From Nilaparvata lugens (taxonomy: Eukaryota; Arthropoda; Insecta; Hemiptera; Delphacidae), in assembly GCF_014356525.2 (NCBI RefSeq), contig NC_052516.1, positions 22,660,929-22,724,928 of the forward strand: a stretch of DNA of 64,000 nucleotides. The letters are read 5' to 3'. Positions 55,344 to 64,000 of this stretch are shown piece after piece (the stretch's first letter is position 1; each line of letters opens with the position of its first letter). The notes beneath the pieces were generated by a model that did no database searches, was not told the DNA's origin, and saw only the letters and a program-made list of their open reading frames with translations. A program made the translations under genes and the position numbers.

Positions 55344-56400
55344 CTGTTCGTTCTTCTTATTCTTCTTCTCCTCATTTTAAAACAATTTCTTCATCTTCTT
55401 CTACTACTACTATTTCTTCTTCTTCTTTCTTCTTCTTCTACTACTACTATCTCTTCTTCTTCTTCTACTACTACTTCTTCTTTTTCTTTTTCTTCATATT
55501 CTTCTCCTACTTCTACTTTCATTTTCTTCTTCTTCTTCTTTTTCTTCTTTATCTTCTTCTTCTTCTTCTTCTCCTTCTTCTTATTCTCCTTCATCTTTTT
55601 CCTCTCCTAATTTTACTTCTTCTCCAAACTTCAAACTCTTCTCTATCTTATTCTTCTTCTCCTCCTACTTCTTCTTCCCCACCTCTTTCTTGCTCTTCTT
55701 CTCCCTCTTCAAATACCTCCTCTCATCCTTCTACTTCTCCTTCTTCCTCTCCTCTTTCTTCTTCTTCTTCTTCTTCTTCTTCTTCTTCTCCTTCTGCTGC
55801 GTTGTCGTGGTATTCTTCTTTTCCTTCTTCTTATTCTGCTTCATCTTTTTCCTCTTCTAATTTTACTTCTTCTCCTACTTCTAATTCTTCTTCTCCTCCT
55901 CCTCCTTTTTCTACCTCACCTCTTTCTTGCTCTTCTTCTTCTTCCTCTTCAAACACCTCCTCTTCCTTCTACTTCTTCATCTTCTTCCTCACCTCTCTCT
56001 TCTTCTTCTTCTTCTTCCTCTTTTGTCACCACCTTCTTCTCCTTTCTCACCTCTTTCTTCATCTTCCCCACCTCGTCATTCTTCTTCCTCACCTCCTTCT
56101 CCTTTTTCTTTTTCTCCTCCTCCATCGTCGTCGTCGTCTTCTTCTTCTACTTCTTCTCCTACTTCTACTTTCACTTTTTCTTCTTCTTCCACTTCTACTT
56201 CTTCTTCCTCCTTTTAATTTTTGTTTCTTCTTCTTTTAAATGTTTGCCTCTTCTTCTTCTTCTTCTACTTCTTCTTCTTCTTTTGATTTTTGTCTCTTAT
56301 TCTTCTCCTTTCAATTTTTGTCTCCTCTTCTTCTACTTCTTCTCCTCCTTTTAATTTTTGTCTTTTTTCCTTCTACTTCTTCTTATACTTCTTCTTCTTA

Positions 56401-56432
<32 letters not shown>

Positions 56433-56590
56433 CTTCTCCTCCTCCTTTTCAAACAGTTTCGTATTCTTCTCCTACTTTAATTTCTTCTTCCTTCACTTCT
56501 ACTTCTTCTTCTCCTACTTCTAATTCTTCTTCTTCTCCATCATAATATTCATGACGATCTTCTAGGTTGATCTCGTCTTCTTCTTCTAAA
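55344..56590. repeat. Polypyrimidine tract, ~1.25 kb (TTC/TCC/TAC)
   Basis: Almost uninterrupted C and T with occasional A, built from TTCTTCTTC, CTCCTCC and TACTTCTTC words. There are internal near-duplicates, e.g. CACCTCTTTCTTGCTCTTCT at about 55680 and 55918. All open frames (Ser/Leu/Phe/Pro-rich) are artefacts. Confidence 0.95.
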
Positions 56591-57048
56591 CTAAACTACT
56601 GTACTTTTTTGTCAATATTCACGGTTATCCAGTTGTTGAATGCAGCTTTGACATTACTGTACTAGAAGTAAACTTGTCTGCACTCTTATTACACCGGCGA
56701 AACAGTCCATTATCAAAAGCCTCTCTACTGTATAAATCAATTAATTTTATAGGTCAAGTTTGTTATATTTATATAGTCCTATAATTTCAGTTTCTTTGGA
56801 GACTGTAATTTAAATAAGTTACAATAACATTAATAGGATAATTCAATTTATTAGTTAGAGGTCAACTACAAAATTTTATGTTACCTAGTTGTCGTAAATG
56901 AGAATTTGCTTGTCAGTATATTTGATTATGAATGAAAATAATGTAAGTTAGCCTAAACAAAAATTGTATTCCAAGTCAATAATACAATCATTCATTTAGT
57001 GAACAGTAAACTACGAATAAATAAGTACAAGACTTTTAAAACATAAAA

Positions 57049-57687
57049 TCTGGTGTGGCGCACTCACACAACTTTCCTTGCCGTTATGAAAATTGATCAC
57101 CTGACGCTAGTGTTCCCGCGCATCTCAAGTCTACTATTTAAAGATTTGAGCCAGCTGGTGACAGGGCAATAACGCTGGAGACACATAATCATGAGGTCTG
57201 CTATCTCTTCATAGTGAATGATTTAATAGAATCAACAATAATTTGCAATTGAATAATCACATTTTCTCGAATTTAAAGCTTATTTTCAATTTTAGGTGAA
57301 ATGTTACTGAACATTAATTGTAGAGATTTTCATGCTCAATCTACTCCACTTGATTTTTTTGTTTCAATTGTATCTGAAGCCTGATAATTGGGAATCTATC
57401 TGCATTGATGGGGCGGAGCTCCTGAAATTTTTACAGATATGGGACTTGTGGCAGTTGATAGAGCTTATCGATGACTATTTTAGGTATGAATTTGATCGAA
57501 ATCGTTGGAGCCGTTTCCGAGAAATCACAAAAAACCCTGTTTTTGACAACATTTTCGCCATTTTAGCCGCCATCTTGAATTGCATTTGATCGAAATTGTT
57601 CGTGTCGGATCCTTATAATGAAAGGACCTCAAGTTCCAAATTTCAAGTCATTCCGTTTATTGGGAGATGAGATATCGTGTACACAGA

Positions 57688-57720
<33 letters not shown>

Positions 57721-57815
57721 CACACACACGTATGGAAATTTAGAAATTAGGGTACCTTAATTTTTTTCGGAAAGCAAATACTTTCCTTACCTATGATAAT
57801 AGGGCAAGGAAAGTA
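57049..57815 (+). mobile_element. HINE-like element, copy 4, complete (767 bp)
   Basis: TCTGGTGTGGCGCACTCACA at the 5' end, ACTTTCCTTGCC at 57071-57082, GGCAAGGAAAGT at 57802-57813, and a (CA)n tract at 57690-57728. High similarity to copy 3 with a ~40-bp deletion after the (CA)n. Confidence 0.75.
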
Positions 57816-57942
57816 AAAAAGGGTTAGATACTTGAATATATCTATTTAATTTCAATAATAATTATTGTAGTGGTAGCCCTATAAGGAAAAGTGAATGTTT
57901 GATAGGATACCTCTAATCAAATAATTCATTAGTATAATAATT

Positions 57943-58093
57943 GCCGGTTACACGAAAGCTGATTAAATTTTAGCCGTGATTAATTCCACGAGAACCAATT
58001 AGAGAAGCCGTCTTTTCAAAAAAGCCTTCTCTGATTGGTTCTCGTGAAATTAATCACGGTTAACATTTAACCGGCTTTTGTGCAACCGAGCCT
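57943..58093. mobile_element. GGTTGCACAAAAGCCGG-family MITE, copy 4
   Basis: GCCGGTTACACGAAAGCTGA...CCGGCTTTTGTGCAACCGAG, with both arms carrying GAGAACCAAT and ATTGGTTCTC words. About 150 bp, almost perfectly palindromic. Confidence 0.8.
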
Positions 58094-58573
58094 AAGCCTT
58101 CAAAATTCAAAAAGGATCAATAATTCCTTTCTGAATATTTTTGGAGTGAAAAAAAAACTTTGGCATAAACAGAAGTTTTGACAAAACTTGAAAGATTGGA
58201 CTATAATTTTCAAAATTATGTTAACAATAGTAATGCCTATTTATATCCACTAAGTATTTTTGTCATTAAATCAAATAATTAAATATCTATTTTGCTAAAT
58301 CATCAACATTATTTACACTATATTATTTACACCATAAAAGATATTGCTAATATCTATTTAAGTAAAATATCTTTGGAATTTATAGTTTATTACAACAATT
58401 ACATTGGGCGGGATTCAATTTTTTCAATTTGAAATGTTTTTTAATAAATCTCTTCTGAAGTAGCCGATTCTGAAACTTGACCAGATTTTATTAACATACA
58501 TATATGATTGAGTATTGATGGGAATAAATTGTAAGTTCAATTTGTTCAAATGCTAATTAATGAATAATTATTA

Positions 58574-58816
58574 TTAAACGAAAATCCCAAATAAATGTTT
58601 CAATTCACCCCGAAGACTTCTGCTACTGCAAATATTGACAACAGGGTAAACAGCAAGACGGGAATTCGATGAGCGCTACTATACAAAAATGATTTTTGTA
58701 TAAAAATTTTAAAAGATTTTCCATCTAGCAGTTTAACCTGTTGTCAATATTTGCAGTAGCAGAAGTCTTCGGGGTGATTTACAACATTTAATTGGGATTT
58801 TCGTTTAATAATAAAT
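58574..58816. mobile_element. Foldback form of the tRNA-derived SINE, head lost
   Basis: Tail arms CGAAAATCCCAAATAAATG...CACCCCGAAGACTTCTGCTA and GCAGTAGCAGAAGTCTTCGG...ATTGGGATTTTCG surround a centre without B box. This third foldback form supports a repeating mechanism for tail-to-tail pairs. Confidence 0.75.
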
Positions 58817-58820
58817 ATCG

Positions 58821-59430
58821 GGGCTACGAGCTTCGCTCGTTATTTTTATTTATTGATAAACAGAACACAATTCTCTAAAATGATCGTGTTTATATTTTAC
58901 AGCTGGCTATACGTCAGCTTATGAATTTCGGGGATGCGATATTTTAATTTTCCACAGAATCACTCGCTCACTTTTTACTATCCACAGACGACGAAAGTCT
59001 CAGCTGTTTCAGCCTAGGATGAATTTATTATCCTTTTAATGTCGTTCAGCGAGTTTTCCCAAGGATGAGACCTAGTGCAATCGAATTTTTATATCATAAA
59101 CCTACTATGTTCCAAATTTCGTGAAAATTGTTAGAGCCGTTTTCGAGATCCGTTGAACATAAATAACCAGATAACCAAATATAAAAATATAAACAGATAT
59201 GAATTATAAATATAAAGGATGAGTTATCCTTTTAATGTCGTTCAGCGAGTTTTCTCAAGGATGAGACCTAGTGCAATCGAATTTTCATATTATCATAAAC
59301 CTACTATGTTCCATATTTCGTGGGAATCGTTAGAGCCGTTTTCGAGATCCGTTGAACATAAATAATCAGATAACCAGATATAAAAATATAAACAGATATA
59401 CAGAAATTGCTTGCTTAATATAATAGGATA
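58821..59430. repeat. Tandem pair (~197 bp) within a dispersed element
   Basis: GAGTTATCCTTTTAATGTCG, TTCAGCGAGTTTTC, ATGAGACCTAGTGCAATCGA and GTTTTCGAGATCCGTTGAAC occur at about 59028-59180 and again at 59222-59360. The left end GGGGCTACGAGCTTCGCTCG and the AGATATACAGAAATTGCTTG end resemble a common insect non-LTR or SINE-like repeat, not assigned. No gene from 59430 to 60130. Confidence 0.6.
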
Positions 59431-60130
59431 TTGATTGAGTATTGATAGGCCTACGTTGAAACGGTATTTCACCCAACACATTCCAACTTACTCAGAACAT
59501 TTTAGTGGTGAGTAAAATCGATTGTAACTATTTTGGAAGTGAGATTAACCCCAGCCAGTCAGCATTGACCCTGAATGGTGAATGGAAGTCACATGCCTTC
59601 ATATATTGAAAGAATAATTCCGTCGAAATAAATGCATAATTGAACAGTTACATTGTTCAATAGCGTTGACAACGTTCCATGTGTAATTAGAATTTTTAAT
59701 TAGGATTGCAACGTGGTAGGTGCGTTTTTCAATCAATATTTTTACTACTGGTTACGACGAGTCTATTTTGTAGGGGATTATGTATCTATTTTAGGTTTGT
59801 TAAGAGTATTGAAGACTAGTATTTAAGACTATTGAAGACTCCTAACCCAATAGTTTTTTTCGATAAATTAACTGTTAATGGGTTTGTATTACTATAAGAG
59901 TATTTAATATTCTCTAATCCTAACCCAATACTTTTATAGATAGATTAACTGTTATGATCAAAAGTCGGAATTCGTAAACGTTGGTCCATATTAAAAAAAT
60001 GAATGGCCTGTAATAAATAGAACTGTATTGAGATTCATATTATTATGAAGTCAGTACATTCATAAAAAATGTATTATTGAATAATGGAAATAAATTTTCT
60101 TGGAATATAATATATTTGTAACTTGATCTC

Positions 60131-60498
60131 TATAGTGAGGTTCACGTTATAATGGCAGTGGAGAAAGATAGGAGAAAAACGTTGCAGATCCTCTGTTTTG
60201 TATACACGGTAGCTGATCCAGGTTTATTGATGTAATATTAACGGTTCATTCTTGTTTAAAATAAACAATTATATTTTGTAAATCAAGAAATTATATTTTT
60301 CAATGATTTCATAATGAATTTTAATTATTAAGATTGAATATTTTGTTAATGAATTATTAATTCTACATTGTTAAAAGACGATCTGGCAACAGAGCGAAGC
60401 GAGGATGAGATAGCGCTATCCGCTTTGTTGTATGATGAACAAGGATAGCAATGCAAATGCTAATGAAACACTGCAATTATAACGTGGACCTCACAATA
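60131..60498. mobile_element. TATAGTGAGG-family MITE, long subfamily
   Basis: TATAGTGAGGTTCACGTTAT...ATTATAACGTGGACCTCACA with GGAGAAAGATAGGAGAAAAA and GATCTGGCAACAGAGCGAAG inside. Orientation is opposite to 53531-53899. The stretch 60500-61290 holds one more interior-like word (TTGTTGCCGAATCGTTTATA) but no complete copy. Confidence 0.85.
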
Positions 60499-61290
60499 GG
60501 CATCAAACCTGCAAAACTGTAGAAATCAATCTGAGAAAACAAACTAATTAAAAACTACTTTAGTTTCTATTTTTCTAGGCTGCAAATGTTGATGATCCTC
60601 TAATCCTAACCGACTATAGTTTCTATTCACTACTAGTGAATAGAATGAAAGTAAAGAATTGAATTCCCTACTAGTTTCTTTGTTAAATTTCAGAGACTGA
60701 GGCCCGTTTTGAAACATTTAAATTTCCTGTAATGAATAGAACTAAACTGAGATTTATGTTATAAAGTCAGTACCTGATTAACATTGGTTTGCTATCCTTG
60801 TCAGTCATTTGACAAAGTCTATAGCTCTATCCTTTTTCAACTTTTGTTGCCGAATCGTTTATAGGCTATGAAGAAATACAACCAACTACCAGAATTTTCA
60901 ACCTCATTTAAGAAAAAATGCATTAATAAATTATGGAAAAATTTTTCTTCGAATATAATATAATTGTGATTTGATCTCTAGTAGCCTCTAATGAGCAATC
61001 TAAATTGAAGAGTCTACTAGAATGTCGTAATAAGCGGAACTAGTATCTTGATTTTTCACTGATTGATCAATTATTAGTGATTGTGATAATTGTTTCAGGT
61101 TATTTAGTCATTTAATTAACATGAATACCAACCACAAAAGGTACTAGGCCTACGAGTTACAACTGCAGCATTTCAACAAGATCAAATTTAAAAGATATTA
61201 GTGGATTGGGAAATGGACAAAATTATTATAGGGATTCAAATATGATTAAAAATTATAATAATACTGTATGTGAAAAAAGTAGGAACTTAC

Positions 61291-61330
61291 GTCTCCAATC
61301 ATATACTGAATATCCATATGGGGAGGCCTC
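61291..61330 (-). CDS. Candidate short exon, possibly 5' ABCD3
   Basis: Forty bases on minus lie between a good acceptor (TTTTTTCAG) and a consensus donor (GAC|GTAAGT). In the frame that ends in phase 0 it reads RPPHMDIQYMIGD, and that phase would join the first certain ABCD3 exon (47238), which starts in phase 0. The peptide does not resemble the N-terminus of PMP70 that I know, so it could be an alternative 5' exon, an exon of another minus-strand gene, or chance. Confidence 0.3.
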
Positions 61331-61635
61331 CTGAAAAAACATAATTCATGATATTTCATATTTTCTTGAATGTTTGAATAATCAGGAATCAAAATGAGTT
61401 ATGGGAGAGGAGCATATCTTTTACGAAACATATGAGCAAAATACAGAGCTTGTTTCTGCAAATAAAACATGAGTATGTAAGGACAAGGAAAGATAGACAG
61501 TAAGGATAACATTTTTAGAATGATAAATAATAGGAAATAATGATACTAGGTTACATTGTTTTACACGAACACGGAAACCCTTATCCTATTTCCTATTTCC
61601 CTATGTTTTCCACTTTTTATTCTTACCAGCTTCCT

Positions 61636-63075
61636 CTTCATATGTACTTCCTTCTACTTCTCCTTTTACGTCCAATTCGTCTATCTCTTCCTCTACTTCT
61701 ATTCCAACTTCATCTTCCCCTTCTTTGTATCTTAGTTTCTAGCATTACTATGCTACTTCTACTTTTTTAGACTTCATCCTTTCTACTTCTCTCTTTTGCT
61801 CTACCTTAACTTCCCTCTTCTCCTCCTCCTTATTCTTCTCTTTTTTCGTATTTTCCATTTTCCCCTTCCTCTTTTTGTACTTCTCTTTCTTTATCAGTTC
61901 CCTCTCCTTCTCCTCCTTCTACTTCTCTTTCTTTATTAGTTTCGTCTCCTTCTCCTCTTCCTCCTTCTACTTCACTTTCTTCATCAATTCCCTCTCCTTC
62001 TTCTTCTCCTCCTCCTACTTCTCTTTCTTCTTCGGTTCTTCTATTGCTTTTCTCCAACTTCTAATAATCTCATGTATACTCATCAACCAATGCCTAGACG
62101 GTATCTTCTACCATAGAGTAGAGATACCGTAAAATTGTCACTTTCAGACAATTATTTTACTCCGCTAATTAGTACTTTCATTTTCCCCTTCCTCTTCTAC
62201 TTCTTCTTCTTTTTCCATCTCCAACTTAGTCCTCTTCTTCTCCTGCTACTTCTTCTCATCGCATCATTCTTCTCATTCTTGGCTTCTGTCCGTCTTTCTC
62301 CTCCTTCTTAATTTTCCTCACTTACTTCTTCTCCTGTCACCAACTTCTGTTTCTTCCTACTCTTCCTCTCCTCTCACCTCCTTCTTCTTCTTCCTCTCCT
62401 CACACCTTCTTCTTCTTTTCTTCCTCTTCTTCCCTCCCCTTACAACTCCTTCTTCATCCTCATCTCTTTCTTCTTCTTCCTCACCTCTTTCTTCTTCTCT
62501 TCTCCTTCTTCCTCTCCTCTCACCTCCTTCTTCTTCTTCCTCACCTCTTTCTTCTCCTTCTTCCTCTCCTCTCACCTCCTTCTTCTTCTTCTTCTTCCTC
62601 ATCTCCTCCTTCTTCTTCTTCCTTACCTCTTTCTTCTCCTTCTTCCTCTCCTCTCACCTCCTTCATCTTCTTCTTCTTCCTCTTCCGCTCCTCTCAACTC
62701 CTTCTTCTTTCCCACATCTCCATTCTTCTTCTTCCTCACATTTCCAGTCTTCTTCCTCCTCTCCTTCTCCTTCTTTATCATCACCTCCTCCTTCTTCATC
62801 ACATCCTCTTTCTTCTTCACCTCATCCTTCTTCTTTCCCACATCTCCATTCTTCTTCTTCCTCACATCTCCAGTCTTCTTCCTCCTCTCCTTCTTCATCA
62901 TCACCTCCTTCTTCTTCATCACATCCTCTTTCTTCTTCACCTCCTTTCTCTTCCTCACATCTCCATTCCTCTTCTTCCTCACCTACATCTCTTCTTCTTA
63001 TTCTTCTTCTTCTTCTTCTTCACCTTCTTCCACACCCTATTCTTCTGCTTCCTCTTCACATTCTTGTTTTTCCTC
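61636..63075. repeat. Polypyrimidine tract, ~1.4 kb (TTC/CTC)
   Basis: C/T-rich throughout except a break at about 62050-62170. It contains higher-order duplication: TTTCCCACATCTCCATTCTT with CTTCCTCACATYTCCAGTCT and CATCACATCCTCTTTCTTCT at 62705-62820 recurs at 62833-62945 (period ~125 bp), and CTCTCCTTCTCCTCCTTCTA-type units repeat with ~60-bp period at 61880-62020. Glu/Lys-rich minus frames are artefacts. Confidence 0.93.
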
Positions 63076-63742
63076 TGCGTCTTATTTTCATCCGGCTAAT
63101 TACAGTGGAAACTCAGCTTGAACAACGTCACAGGCTGAGCCATCAGACGTATAGTCTGGTCTAGAACCGGTTTGCCAAAGCAGTGAAAACGAATTTTTCT
63201 GGAGATTGGAGATACACCAAACTCACTGATAGTGAAACTGAATGCTTTAAATCTCTCAATAGAAAACGAATCTGAAATCTCAATGCAGTTTGTATTGCTG
63301 GAAGATTTTCAGTAAAGTCTGTTTCCTTTATAAGAGAATTGTATCACAAGTTTATGTCTCCTCTATTATATCTGATGCCTTATGTGTGTATTGTAACTTA
63401 CGGTAAATAAATAACTCTAATCTAATGCCTAACATTAATAATAGATAATTGTATCAGATGCCTGCATTCTATGGTTCAAATATTCTATCAAGGCCCTAAT
63501 GCATAATAAAATGGAAGCAAATGGATCATACTGAATGCTATGAATCTCTCAATAGTAAAGGAATCTGAAATGGAAATCTCACTGCAGTTTGTAAGATATT
63601 CATGAAGGTCTGTTAAGAAACTTATATCGCAAGTACAAATTTCATTCAGTTGCAAGTTTATACAACAGCAAAATTCTATTGGTTGAGTTGAAAATCCTTG
63701 AAAATGTTCTAAAATCAGAAGTCCCTCTTTAAAAGAATCTAT

Positions 63743-63892
63743 GGCCCGGTTGCACAAAAGCCGGTTAGATTTTAACCGTGATTAATTTCACAAGAGCCAA
63801 TCAGAGAAGGCCTTTTTGATAAGACGGTTTCTCTGATTGTTTCTCGTGAAACTGATCACGGTTAAAATTTAACCGGCTTTTGTACAACCGGC
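63743..63892. mobile_element. GGTTGCACAAAAGCCGG-family MITE, copy 5
   Basis: GGCCCGGTTGCACAAAAGCC...GGCTTTTGTACAACCGGC, 150 bp. Best preserved left end of the family. The flanks 63080-63742 and 63893-64000 contain no gene I can support. Confidence 0.82.
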
Positions 63893-64000
63893 ACGGCACT
63901 GTGTATGATGGAAATCGCTATTTCCATACATTTTGCAATCATGTATAATAACCATGTTCAAAGTCATATAATGATCCTATCAATGATTGCTTTCGTGGGA

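Noticed and set aside
63488..63757. 89-residue minus ORF at the right edge as a gene or ABCD3 first exon.
   Set aside because: Composition and sequence do not fit a PMP70 N-terminus, it overlaps a MITE at its start, and no splice donor in phase is evident.

Overview
This window looks like nuclear DNA of an insect, most probably a hemipteran of the planthopper type. That placement is inference. It rests on AT-rich sequence, one long intron-rich animal gene, and dense non-LTR, Penelope, MITE, SINE and foldback elements. No bacterial, organellar or viral gene organisation is visible.

One gene dominates. Thirteen minus-strand exons between 47238 and 19317 encode a peroxisomal half-transporter of the ABCD3/PMP70 type, ending in the stop codon at 19317-19319. 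The first ~60 residues are not in a recognisable exon here; a phase-compatible 40-bp candidate exon lies at 61291-61330. All exon junctions from 47238 to 24819 agree in phase. The gene is then broken in its nucleotide-binding domain. The exon that should carry Walker A and the Q-loop is absent between 24819 and 21706, and the Walker B exon has lost its first ~5 codons and a usable in-frame acceptor. This is either a damaged copy or haplotype, or a local assembly fault. A single-exon BTB-BACK gene (29922-31073, plus strand, with a probable C-terminal frameshift) is nested in one ABCD3 intron.

Layout. 1-4.6 kb: inverted repeats and a dead LINE with a 3' poly(A). 4.6-13.3 kb: MITEs (P-like, Harbinger-like), tandem arrays and a 634-bp palindrome. 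13.3-18.5 kb: a Helentron/HINE-like element carrying a nested TIR element and a nearly complete Penelope-like element with GIY-YIG nuclease and hammerhead-like terminal repeats. 19.3-47.2 kb: ABCD3 with repeat-filled introns. These hold the BTB gene, a 969-bp palindrome, an 86-bp satellite with higher-order structure, a three-layer transposon nest that includes a hAT element with perfect 8-bp duplications, and a tandem array made from the 5' edge of an ABCD3 exon. 47-64 kb: probably 5' intron or upstream DNA, with head-to-head tRNA-derived SINEs, further MITEs, and three long polypyrimidine tracts that all read GAA/GGA on the ABCD3 sense strand.

The strongest leads are the missing Walker A exon, the amplified splice-acceptor array, the Penelope element with ribozyme-like repeats, a MITE family with 7-bp target duplications matching P-superfamily rules, and the satellite higher-order repeat.
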